DNA of 64,000 nt, from the NCBI RefSeq assembly GCF_006443685.1, contig NZ_VFYP01000003.1, forward strand, positions 186,001-250,000, given 5' to 3'. The stretch comes from Rhizobium glycinendophyticum (lineage in GTDB: Bacteria; Pseudomonadota; Alphaproteobacteria; Rhizobiales; Rhizobiaceae). Made by a program: the position numbers and the translations under genes. Below are positions 1 to 7,262 of this stretch, in pieces (the first letter of the stretch is position 1; the number at the start of each line of letters is the position of its first letter). A model generated the notes under the pieces. That model saw only the letters and a program-made list of their open reading frames with translations. It was not told the origin of the DNA and searched no databases.

Positions 1-507
1 AGCTTCGGCTTCGTGCGCGGCGACCACATCGCCTGCCTCTATCACGGCTGGCGCTACGATACGTCAGGGCAATGTCGCTACATTCCGGCCCATCCGGATC
101 TCGACGTGCCCCAGACTATCAAGGTTCCGACCTTCGCCGCAACCGAACGCGCCGGCATCGTCTGGATGGCACCGGAAGGGGCGGATGCGGCTGAGCTTTC
201 GGCACTTCATGAGGCAGCCGAACCAGTTCGCAGCCTCTTCCTCGACATGACGGCAGAAGCGGCTCTTTCGGCGGTAACGACAGCACTGCCGGAAGGCTAC
301 AGCGTGAACGCAACCTCGGCCGCAACAGTGACCCTGCAAGGAAACGGCACGACCGTGCTGATCGCCGCTCAGCCCCGTGACGCCGAGCGCACCGCACTCC
401 ACATGACCGTCACCGGCGAAATCTCGACCACCACCCGCCGCAGCCTCGCGCTCTGGGCCACGGACCTGCGCAACCGCCTCGAAGGCCAGATGGTGGAGGC
501 AGCGTGA
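1..507 (+). CDS. Rieske [2Fe-2S] protein, 3' part
   Basis: The reading frame is open at the left edge, so the N-terminus and the first Rieske half-motif (C-x-H) lie outside. The second half-motif is visible as CLYHGWRYD (C-x2-H plus the GWxYD typical of ring-hydroxylating oxygenase alpha subunits). Only about 145 residues follow. I see no N-x2-D-x2-H-x4-H mononuclear-iron motif, so this looks like a short Rieske protein rather than a complete oxygenase. The stop overlaps the start of the GST gene by one base (TGATG), implying translational coupling. It may act as an electron-transfer or truncated oxygenase component; the substrate is unknown. Confidence 0.75.
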   Translation, partial: SFGFVRGDHIACLYHGWRYDTSGQCRYIPAHPDLDVPQTIKVPTFAATERAGIVWMAPEGADAAELSALHEAAEPVRSLFLDMTAEAALSAVTTALPEGYSVNATSAATVTLQGNGTTVLIAAQPRDAERTALHMTVTGEISTTTRRSLALWATDLRNRLEGQMVEAA

Positions 508-1133
508 TGATCAGGCTCTACGATTACCATCTCGACGAAAACGGCTTCCGCGTCCGCCTTCTTCTATCCATGCTCGGCCTCTCCTTCGAGACGGTCGCCA
601 TTGACAAGGCGCCGGGGCGCGAGCAGGAAAAGCCGCATATGCTGGCGCTCAACCCGACCGGCACGCTGCCGATCCTTGAAGACGGCGATGTCAGGCTCTT
701 CGGCACGGCTGCGATCCTCGCTTATCTCGTCCGGGCCCATGCGCCTGACAGCGCCTGGCTGCCGACCGACGCAGCGGACTTCGGCCGCGTCCAACAATGG
801 CTCGGCTTCTCCACCCGCGAGTTGAAACCCGCCGTCGACGCCCGCGAGGCGGCACTCTTCACCTCCGAGGGCGCAAGTGAAGCAGACCTGAACGCAGCCC
901 GCAAAGCCTTCCGCATCATGAACGACCACATGACGCTGCGGCAGATCGAAGGCTTGGACTGGTTCGTCGGCAACAGCCCGACGCTGGCCGACCTGGCCCT
1001 CCTGCCGAGCTTTGCGCTGTCGCGTGACTGCGGCATCGACCATGACGAATACCCGGCCCTTCGCCGCTGGCTGCGCCGTTTCCGCGCACTTCCTGGCTTC
1101 ATCACCATGCCCGGCGTACCGGATTATCACTGA
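507..1133 (+). CDS. Glutathione S-transferase family protein
   Basis: A 208-residue protein of normal GST length. The N-terminal thioredoxin-like domain (about residues 1-80) includes NPTGTLPILEDGD, where the cis-proline (TLP) contacts glutathione, and a following xES-like segment (LFGTAAILAYL). The helical C-terminal domain includes the conserved NSPTLADLALLPSF N-capping/hydrophobic-staple region. ATG at 507 is preferred over the in-frame GTG at 504 because it forms the TGATG overlap with the Rieske stop. Cytosolic. The pairing with a Rieske protein suggests a role in processing an oxygenated aromatic or electrophile, but this is inference. Confidence 0.85.
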   Translation: MIRLYDYHLDENGFRVRLLLSMLGLSFETVAIDKAPGREQEKPHMLALNPTGTLPILEDGDVRLFGTAAILAYLVRAHAPDSAWLPTDAADFGRVQQWLGFSTRELKPAVDAREAALFTSEGASEADLNAARKAFRIMNDHMTLRQIEGLDWFVGNSPTLADLALLPSFALSRDCGIDHDEYPALRRWLRRFRALPGFITMPGVPDYH

Positions 1134-1192
1134 CCTGCCTTGCTGGCCGAAAGCCGCTCGGCTAGGTCAATTGCAACGCAGGGAGGTCCGCC

Positions 1193-2149
1193 ATGATCCG
1201 CATCGTCTTTCTCGACCGGGACACGCTGTCGCCGGAAACCTTGGTCCGCGCGCCCGCCGTGCCGCATGAGATGGTGGTCCATGCCCGCACCGCCCCGCAT
1301 GAAGTGGCTGAACGCATCCGCGACGCCGATGTGGTGATCACCAACAAGGCCCCGGTCCGCGCCGAAGCCCTTGCTGGCGCCACGAAGCTCAAGCTGATCG
1401 CCGTCTCCGCCACCGGCACCGATATCGTCGATCTCGTGGAGGCCAAGGCGCGTGGCATCGCCGTCTGCAATATCAGGAACTACGCCAAACACACGGTGCC
1501 CGAACACACCTTCGCGCTGATGCTGGCGCTGCGCCGCTCGATCCTGCCCTATCGCCAGTCGGCCATCGAGGGCCGCTGGCAGCAGGCCGCGCAATTCTGC
1601 TATTTCGATTACCCCATCGCAGATCTCGGCGGCTCGACGCTCGGCATCATCGGCCATGGCACGCTTGGCCAATCGGTGGGCAAGATCGCCGAGGCCTTCG
1701 GCATGACGGTGCTCGCCGCCGGTCGTCGCGGCGCGACCGGGCTGAAACCCGGCCAGACCGCCTTCGATGAAGTGTTGAAACGCTCTGACGTGATCACCCT
1801 GCACTGCCCGCTGACACCGGAAACGCGCGGCGTGATCGGTGCGCGCGAATTCGCCCTGATGGAACGCAAGCCGCTGCTGATCAACACCGGCCGCGGCGGC
1901 CTCGTCGATGAACTGGCACTCGAAAAGGCCCTCGATGCCGGCCAGATCTCCGGCGCCGGCTTCGATGTCACCGATGGCGAACCGCCCGTCGCAGACAGCC
2001 CGATGATGCGGATCGCGTCACGCGAAAACGTCATCCTCACCCCGCATGTTGCCTGGGCAAGCCGCGAGGCGATCCAGACGCTGGCCGACCAGCTGATCGA
2101 GAACATCGAGCTCTTTCTTTTGGGCAAGCCGCGCAATCTCGTGACCTGA
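1193..2149 (+). CDS. D-isomer-specific 2-hydroxyacid dehydrogenase
   Basis: A 318-residue NAD(P)-dependent dehydrogenase of the D-2-hydroxyacid family (glycerate/hydroxypyruvate/phosphoglycerate dehydrogenase type). The Rossmann glycine motif is GIIGHGTLGQSVG, around residues 148-160. The catalytic region includes LINTGRGG (substrate-binding Arg) and ILTPHVAWAS (catalytic His). An AGGGAGG-like ribosome binding site precedes the ATG. It starts 59 bp after the GST gene and is followed 72 bp later by the hydrolase, so it may share a transcript with either. Substrate specificity cannot be read from sequence; D-glycerate or hydroxypyruvate is the commonest assignment for this subgroup. Confidence 0.88.
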   Translation: MIRIVFLDRDTLSPETLVRAPAVPHEMVVHARTAPHEVAERIRDADVVITNKAPVRAEALAGATKLKLIAVSATGTDIVDLVEAKARGIAVCNIRNYAKHTVPEHTFALMLALRRSILPYRQSAIEGRWQQAAQFCYFDYPIADLGGSTLGIIGHGTLGQSVGKIAEAFGMTVLAAGRRGATGLKPGQTAFDEVLKRSDVITLHCPLTPETRGVIGAREFALMERKPLLINTGRGGLVDELALEKALDAGQISGAGFDVTDGEPPVADSPMMRIASRENVILTPHVAWASREAIQTLADQLIENIELFLLGKPRNLVT

Positions 2150-2221
2150 TCCTGCCATCGCAGCCCTTGCCCTTTCGCCACGACGCATATCTAACTCTCT
2201 CAAAAGACAAGGGAGGACGGG

Positions 2222-3295
2222 ATGCGTTATCTGGAGGCGTACTATCAGGGCGCGGAAATCCTGACAGCAAAAAAGGGCGCAATCGGCCTGATCGCGCTCA
2301 ACCGGCCACGGGTGCTGAACAGCCTCTCCCACGACATGATCCTGGATTTCGGCAAGGCGCTCGATGCCTTCGAGGCCGACCCGCAAGTGGCAGCCGTCCT
2401 CGTCACCGGCGAGGGCGAACGTGGGCTTTGCGCCGGCGGCGACATCAGGATGTTCTATGAAAGCGGCAAGGCTGGCGATGGCAAGGCCTCCCACTTCCTC
2501 AAGGCCGAATACCGCCTGAACGCCCGTATCGCCCGCTTCAAAAAGCCCTATGTCGTCGTGATGGACGGCATCACCATGGGCGGCGGCGTTGGAGTCTCCA
2601 GCCATGGCAGCCACCGCATCGTCACCGAAACCACGAAACTCGCCATGCCCGAAACCGGCATCGGCTTCTTCCCCGATATCGGCGCCACCTGGCTGCTCTC
2701 CCGCGCATCCGGCGAACTCGGCACCTGGATGGGGCTATCAGGCGAGGCGGTGAACGGCGCGGATGCCATCACCGCCGGCTTTGCCGACTGGTACGTTCCG
2801 CAGGACCGTGTAGCCGAACTCCTGGAGCGGATCGCCGCCCTCCCCGCCCCGGCGCTGGGCCAATCGATCGCCTCGACGATCCGCGATTACACGGTGGACG
2901 GCCCGAAGGGCATCTTCTCCGAAGGCCGAGACATGATCGACCGCTGCTTCGCCTTCGACACGGTCGAGGAGATCATCGCCGCCCTCGACAAGGAACAGAG
3001 CGACCTCGCCGCCAAGACGCTCATCGCCATGCGCGCCAAGTCCCCGACCAGTCTGAAGGTGACGCTCAGGATGCTGCGCGAGGCCCGCCACTCCAGGGAC
3101 CTCGAAACTTGCCTCGAACGCGAATTCGCGGGCACGCTGCAGGTCGTGAAGGTGCCCGACTTCTACGAAGGCATCCGGGCTGCGATCATCGACAAGGACA
3201 GGAACCCGAAATGGTCCCCGGCGACGCTGGAGGATGTGGCGCCTGACAGTGTCGAGGCGTTTTTTGTGGCGCGGGATGAGCGGTTGTTCGACTAG
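2222..3295 (+). CDS. 3-hydroxyisobutyryl-CoA hydrolase-like enoyl-CoA hydratase
   Basis: A 357-residue crotonase-fold enzyme. The CoA/oxyanion-hole segments are ERGLCAGGDIRMFYE and MDGITMGGGVGVSSHG, and AMPETGIGFFPDIGATW is characteristic of 3-hydroxyisobutyryl-CoA hydrolases. Its length matches that subfamily better than the roughly 260-residue simple hydratases. The likely role is hydrolysis of 3-hydroxyisobutyryl-CoA in valine catabolism, which yields 3-hydroxyisobutyrate and links to the propionyl-CoA genes downstream. A strong GGGAGG site precedes the ATG. A decayed copy of its last ~40 codons lies at 4636-4767. It converges on the GFA gene with an 18-bp gap. Confidence 0.87.
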   Translation: MRYLEAYYQGAEILTAKKGAIGLIALNRPRVLNSLSHDMILDFGKALDAFEADPQVAAVLVTGEGERGLCAGGDIRMFYESGKAGDGKASHFLKAEYRLNARIARFKKPYVVVMDGITMGGGVGVSSHGSHRIVTETTKLAMPETGIGFFPDIGATWLLSRASGELGTWMGLSGEAVNGADAITAGFADWYVPQDRVAELLERIAALPAPALGQSIASTIRDYTVDGPKGIFSEGRDMIDRCFAFDTVEEIIAALDKEQSDLAAKTLIAMRAKSPTSLKVTLRMLREARHSRDLETCLEREFAGTLQVVKVPDFYEGIRAAIIDKDRNPKWSPATLEDVAPDSVEAFFVARDERLFD

Positions 3296-3313
3296 CCGAC
3301 AGCTGCCGGCACT

Positions 3314-3730
3314 TTAAGAACTCGGCGGCATGCGCTCGAAGCTCGTCAGCGTTGGATCAATGCAATCCCAGGATTGCGCCGCGACTGTCCAGGTGACGAA
3401 TTGCGGCGCATAGCGCGCAGGCTCATCGAGACTTGCAGCTCTGGCAATGAAGATCGCCGGCACATCCGGAAAGGTCATATAGACGGGCGAGCCGCAGGTG
3501 GGGCAGAAGGCCTTGCGTTTCAAAGTGCCTCCATCGCCGATCATGTCGAAGGTGCGTGCTTCACCGGTCACCACCACCTCGGCACCGGCAAAGACCATAT
3601 GCGAGGCATGACCCGTGCCGCTTGCGCGCTGGCATTGCCGGCACTGGCAATCGACCATCGCGACCGGTTCGCCGGTCACTTCATAACGCACGGCTTCGCA
3701 GGCGCATCCGCCACGAAAGGGCTTGGACAT
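3314..3730 (-). CDS. GFA-family protein (glutathione-dependent formaldehyde-activating-like)
   Basis: A 138-residue protein of the GFA/CENP-V fold. Zinc-binding cysteines are visible as GCACEAVRYEV, DCQCRQCQRASG and FCPTCGSPVY. Members bind zinc and sometimes form S-hydroxymethylglutathione, but most are uncharacterised, so the biochemical role is uncertain. ATG at 3730 (MSKPFRGGCACEAV) is chosen because the upstream extension has no family similarity. It lies 45 bp downstream of the SRPBCC gene on the same strand and probably ends an ArsR-SRPBCC-GFA transcript. This order is a recurring rhizobial neighbourhood for small stress or detoxification genes (inference). Confidence 0.85.
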   Translation of the reverse strand: MSKPFRGGCACEAVRYEVTGEPVAMVDCQCRQCQRASGTGHASHMVFAGAEVVVTGEARTFDMIGDGGTLKRKAFCPTCGSPVYMTFPDVPAIFIARAASLDEPARYAPQFVTWTVAAQSWDCIDPTLTSFERMPPSS

Positions 3731-3775
3731 CGCTGTACTCCTAGTTTGATGACGCAGTTTGCGTAGGGCCACGCC

Positions 3776-4240
3776 CTAATCGGGTTGCCGGATTGTCGCT
3801 TCGAGGCGTGGCACGACCACCTTCCAGCCGTCTCCCATATTGCGGAAGGCGACCTCGTTCTTCGGAAGCTCGAAACCGGAATGGACCAATCGAACACGCG
3901 TGCCCTCTGCCACCGGCTCCAGCGTCCAGGTCACGACCGTATCCAGCTTCGATCCATAGCCCGTGTTGGAGGCATCGCCGCCGCGCCAGGCATGGGAAAA
4001 ACGCCGATATTCAACCACCTCCAGCACTTCGCAGTGGATGGTGCCGTCCCAGGCACCCGCCGGCTTGGTCTGGTAGGTAAAGCGATTGCCGACAACCGGC
4101 TCGAAACCTCTAGGCTCCATCAACCAGCGCGCCATGATCTCCCCCGTGGTCAGGGCACGCCAGATCACCTCCGGCGCATGCGGGAAAACCTCGTCGACGA
4201 CGATCTGCTGTCGGGAAGAAACGTGCGCGGCGTCGGTCAT
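3776..4240 (-). CDS. SRPBCC/AHSA1-like domain protein
   Basis: A 154-residue protein with a START/Bet v1-like fold of the activator-of-Hsp90-ATPase homologue 1 (AHSA1) type. The signature N-terminal pattern VDEVFPHAPEVIWRALT and the later WTLEPVAEGTRVRLVHSGF strand-turn are visible. These proteins bind hydrophobic ligands; the specific ligand is unknown. Its ATG overlaps the ArsR stop by 4 bp (ATGA), so the two are translationally coupled. ArsR-SRPBCC pairs of this type are very common, and the regulator presumably controls its own operon. Confidence 0.88.
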   Translation of the reverse strand: MTDAAHVSSRQQIVVDEVFPHAPEVIWRALTTGEIMARWLMEPRGFEPVVGNRFTYQTKPAGAWDGTIHCEVLEVVEYRRFSHAWRGGDASNTGYGSKLDTVVTWTLEPVAEGTRVRLVHSGFELPKNEVAFRNMGDGWKVVVPRLEATIRQPD

Positions 4241-4566
4241 GGGTCGATGTCCTTGAGAAGGGTGCGAAGGTTGCCGAAGCGTTCTCGCCAGAAGATGCCG
4301 TAGTGGCTCATCCAGTCGAACAGGGGTTCGAGACCTTCCGGCCGGACACGGTAAAAGGTGCTCCGCCCTTCCGGACGCTCGACGACGAGCCCGGCCTGCT
4401 TCAACGTCTTGAGATGTTGGGAGATCGCGCCTTGCGTGACCCCGCTGCCCCGCGTTAGCTCGACCACGGAGATTTCATTCGTAGCGGCAATGCGCTCATA
4501 AATGCCCCGCCGGGTGGGATCGGCAAGTGCGCGCATGACGGTGTTGACGGCTGCTGTTTCGATCAT
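4237..4566 (-). CDS. ArsR-family transcriptional regulator
   Basis: A 109-residue winged-helix repressor. The recognition region is SGVTQGAISQHLKTLKQAGLV and the wing follows as ERPEGRSTFYRV. Preceding helices show ALADPTRRGIYERI, the usual ArsR opening. No cysteine metal-binding motif (CVC) is present, so it belongs to the non-metal subgroup that accompanies SRPBCC genes. It is first in a three-gene minus-strand unit. The palindromic-looking AATCATTAGCG...CGCTAATGATT in 4570-4615 just upstream is a plausible operator. Confidence 0.9.
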   Translation of the reverse strand: MIETAAVNTVMRALADPTRRGIYERIAATNEISVVELTRGSGVTQGAISQHLKTLKQAGLVVERPEGRSTFYRVRPEGLEPLFDWMSHYGIFWRERFGNLRTLLKDIDP

Positions 4567-4569
4567 GGA

Positions 4570-4615
4570 AAATCATTAGCGCGGACTATTCGATGAGTCA
4601 ACGCTAATGATTTTC
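4570..4615. promoter_or_regulatory. Candidate ArsR operator (inverted repeat)
   Basis: Upstream of the ArsR start the sequence AAAATCATTAGCG is followed about 17 bases later by CGCTAATGATTTT, an essentially perfect 13-bp inverted repeat. Position and symmetry suit an autoregulatory operator for the ArsR-SRPBCC-GFA unit. It could alternatively act as a hairpin in transcripts entering from the plus strand. Confidence 0.55.
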
Positions 4616-4635
4616 ATTGGCCCTTGCGGAAAGAC

Positions 4636-4767
4636 ATGAAGACATTCCACGCGGCGATCATTGACAAGGATAGGAACCCGAAAGGGTCGCCGGCAACACT
4701 GGAGGATGTGGCGCCGGAGAGTGTTGAGACGTTTTTTGGGGAAAGGGATGAGCGGTTGTTTGGGTAG
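4636..4767 (+). pseudogene. Decayed 3' end of a second 3-hydroxyisobutyryl-CoA hydrolase gene
   Basis: Reading from the ATG at 4636 gives MKTFHAAIIDKDRNPKGSP and then about 24 further residues, matching the last ~40 residues of the hydrolase at 2222-3295, including the same stop position. By hand alignment about 97 of 114 bases match; most differences are at third positions, with a few substitutions such as W to G. Nothing upstream matches the rest of the gene, so this is a remnant. It sits just beyond the ArsR promoter and puts direct copies of the hydrolase 3' end on both sides of the GFA-SRPBCC-ArsR cassette. The 4567-4927 stretch holds this remnant, the ArsR operator and otherwise nothing I recognise. 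Confidence 0.8.
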
Positions 4768-4927
4768 GGGCTGAGAGGCCTAGAGTTCGCGACCGACTGA
4801 TGCGAATCCATGTACTGGCGAACGGCAGCTTTGAGCTGAGCCAATTGATCGACGCCTAAGAAGAGCTCGGCCGAGGTCGTACAGCCGCCACTTGCAGAAT
4901 GTCCTCGATTCGACATACGAGTAGACA

Positions 4928-5626
4928 ATGGAGTCCAATCTCACTCAATACAAAGGACCGCTAACGCCAGCCCAAGCATCCGAGGGCATATCCCTGGCAC
5001 GAGCAAATGCGGCACGGCTAATTGCCGATGCGCAATTGCTAGTGGAGAACAACAGGTACGCCTCCGCCACTGCATTGGCGATCTTAGCTATTGAGGAACT
5101 CGGCAAGGTCCAGGCTATCAAGATAATCGTGCGACAAAGCGATGCAAAGAAGCTGAAAGAGGCTTGGCGAGATTATAGAAATCACAGGGCCAAGAATGTT
5201 CAATGGATACTTCCCAAGCTTGCTGCAGAGGGGGCAAGAACGTTCACTGAAGTGCGGTCGGCGGCTGATCCGGGAGGCGATCACACGGCCATGCTGGACA
5301 ACGTAAAGCAGTTATCTTTTTACACAGACTCATACGGCAGCGCCGGTCGGTGGAGTGAACCGAGTGAGGCTATTGATCCCAAATTAGCAATCTCCATTCT
5401 CGCCACCGCTCAGATCCTTAATCGTCAAACGCAGACCACGGAAAGAGAGCTTGAGCTTTGGACTACTGTTGTAGGTCCACATTATGGCAAGCCGACCATG
5501 ATCGAAGCACTACTTGATTTTCAGAAGCAGGTTTTCAACGAAGGACTAAGTGCGACGTCAGCAGAAGAAATGGAATCCTTCATCACAGGAAGACCCGTCG
5601 GGGCGCAGACGTCTGTGTCTGACTGA
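4928..5626 (+). CDS. AbiV-family abortive infection protein (HEPN)
   Basis: A 232-residue protein whose first 100 residues match the AbiV/HEPN pattern: NAARLIADAQLL, then RYASATALAILAIEELGK (EELGK at 56-60), then R81-DYRN-H86, which is the R-x4-H signature of HEPN ribonucleases. AbiV proteins are known from lactococcal abortive infection; many homologues are solitary. Cytosolic, no signal or membrane segments. Codon use is visibly more AT-rich (ttagctattgag, caattgct) than neighbouring genes, suggesting recent acquisition. No clear Shine-Dalgarno is present. No cognate antitoxin gene is adjacent; the neighbours are a pseudogene remnant and the convergent ScfR gene. Confidence 0.8.
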   Translation: MESNLTQYKGPLTPAQASEGISLARANAARLIADAQLLVENNRYASATALAILAIEELGKVQAIKIIVRQSDAKKLKEAWRDYRNHRAKNVQWILPKLAAEGARTFTEVRSAADPGGDHTAMLDNVKQLSFYTDSYGSAGRWSEPSEAIDPKLAISILATAQILNRQTQTTERELELWTTVVGPHYGKPTMIEALLDFQKQVFNEGLSATSAEEMESFITGRPVGAQTSVSD

Positions 5627-5721
5627 TGCATAAGTTCAAGTCGAGGCAATCGGCGGGTTTCTGATGGCAGCTTGGGCCGAATGCAGCCGGCGATGTGCCC
5701 TGCCCCAACCACAGCCCCCCC

Positions 5722-7131
5722 TCACTCAATCTCATACGGCATCGGGTTCCGCACCCGATGATCCACCACCAGCTTCCGTTTCAGCGGCGGCACGGCGCGG
5801 CTGGTGCATTTGATACGCTCGCAGATGCGGCAGGAGATGCCGATGGGGTCGAAGGCGCCGCGGTTGGAGAGGTCGAGGTCGTCGGCATAGACGAAGGCGC
5901 CGGCATAGGAGATCTCGCAGCCAAGCGCCAAGGCGTAACGCGGGCTCGCCGCGCGGAAGCCGGCGGAGCCTTTTGACACTTGCGTCGCGATGCAGAGATA
6001 GCGCACGCCATCGGGCGTTTCCGCCATCTGGCGAATGATCCGCCCCGGCGTCTCGAAGGCCTGATGGGCATTCCACAGCGGACAGGCCGCGCCAAAGCGG
6101 GCGAATTGCAGGCGGGCCGCACTGTGCCGCTTGGTGATATTGCCGGCCCGGTCGATGCGGGCAAAGAAGATCGGCACGCCTTTCAGGCCCGGCCGCTGCA
6201 GGGTCGAGAGACGGTGGCAGACCTGTTCGAGCGAAGCCTCGAAACGGGCGGCGAGCAGCTCGATGTCGTGGCGAAGGTCGCGGGCGGCGGTGAGGAAACT
6301 GCGATAGGGCAGGATCAGCGCGCCGGCGAAATAGTTGTAGAGACCCATGCGACAGATCTCGACCGCCTCTTCGCTGCGGAAATTCGCCTGTTTCAGCACA
6401 TGATCGATCTTGGTGGCGGCGGCGAGCTGGGCGATCTGGATGGCAATCTGGAAATCGCGGGTGGGGGCAGAGGCATAACGACTGACGGTCAGGATCCGCC
6501 CGACCGGATCGAAGCGGCGGATGGCCTCGTCGCCCGCCTCGCCGCGCACCACGCGCACGCCGTGGCGCGCTTCGAGATGGCCTGAAAGGGCCGCGTAATT
6601 CTCCCCCTCCCCGAGCTTCAGCTCTGTCGCCAGCTGCTCGGCGGCAAGGTCGAGATCGTGGATGTAATTGTCGACGAAATGGAAGAAGTCGCGCACCTCG
6701 TCATAGGGCGTCACCTCCTGGCTGGGGGCCGCACCCAGCCGGTCGTCGAGGCTCGCCAGCTGCTCGTTGCCGCGCCTGTAGGCCTGGTGGGCAGCAATCA
6801 GCGCATGGGCAAAACCCGGCGCGTTCTGCGTGACCAGCTTTAATTCCTGCAGGCTCGGCGAATAGGTCTCGAACAAGGGATCGGAAAGCGCCTCCGTGAG
6901 CGCCGACATCAGCCGGTCGTTCTGCCCCGAGGAAAGCTCGGTGATGTCGATACCGAATTTTTCCGCCAGCGACAGCAGCACAGATGCCGAGACCGGGCGC
7001 TGGTTGTTTTCGATCTGGTTGAGATAGCTGGTGGAAATGCCGATCCTATCGGCAAACTGCGCCTGGGTGGCCCCGTTTGCCTGGCGGATGTCGCGGACCT
7101 TGCGGCCGATGAAGAGTTTCCCGATGGCCAT
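5722..7131 (-). CDS. pccR: Short-chain fatty acyl-CoA regulator (ScfR/PccR-type)
   Basis: A 469-residue regulator. The N-terminal XRE-type helix-turn-helix spans about residues 5-60 (RDIRQANGATQAQFADRIG, then STSYLNQIENNQRPV). A central domain related to IrrE/ImmA lacks an HExxH motif. The C-terminal domain is cysteine-rich and includes SCRICERIKC, as in ScfR proteins. ScfR members sense short-chain acyl-CoAs; PccR of Rhodobacter activates propionyl-CoA carboxylase genes. Divergent placement from pccB supports that role here. ATG at 7131 is chosen over the upstream TTG because MAIGKLFIGRKVR is the usual start; the candidate operators lie directly upstream. Confidence 0.87.
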   Translation of the reverse strand: MAIGKLFIGRKVRDIRQANGATQAQFADRIGISTSYLNQIENNQRPVSASVLLSLAEKFGIDITELSSGQNDRLMSALTEALSDPLFETYSPSLQELKLVTQNAPGFAHALIAAHQAYRRGNEQLASLDDRLGAAPSQEVTPYDEVRDFFHFVDNYIHDLDLAAEQLATELKLGEGENYAALSGHLEARHGVRVVRGEAGDEAIRRFDPVGRILTVSRYASAPTRDFQIAIQIAQLAAATKIDHVLKQANFRSEEAVEICRMGLYNYFAGALILPYRSFLTAARDLRHDIELLAARFEASLEQVCHRLSTLQRPGLKGVPIFFARIDRAGNITKRHSAARLQFARFGAACPLWNAHQAFETPGRIIRQMAETPDGVRYLCIATQVSKGSAGFRAASPRYALALGCEISYAGAFVYADDLDLSNRGAFDPIGISCRICERIKCTSRAVPPLKRKLVVDHRVRNPMPYEIE

Positions 7132-7161
7132 TTCGCAAATTCGCAATTTTCAATTTGCAAA
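7131..7161. promoter_or_regulatory. Candidate ScfR/PccR operator array
   Basis: Between scfR and pccB lie TTTCGCAAA (7131-7139), TTCGCAAT (7140-7147) and TTTGCAAA (7154-7161). TTTGCAAA-type repeats are, from memory, the reported PccR recognition motif in Rhodobacter. The array abuts the regulator's start codon and lies about 100 bp upstream of pccB, so it could serve both autoregulation and pcc control. Confidence 0.55.
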
Positions 7162-7262
7162 TTCATAAATCCACAGATGCACCTGTTCAACCGTTTTCTT
7201 CTGCGGCACAGTGGAATAGGTGTCACAAGGCTTGAAGCCATCAAGACCATTCGGGAGGAAGC

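Noticed and set aside
4614..4928. 104-residue minus-strand frame before AbiV
   Set aside because: It runs antisense through the hydrolase remnant and shows no family similarity; an AbiV antitoxin here is unsupported.
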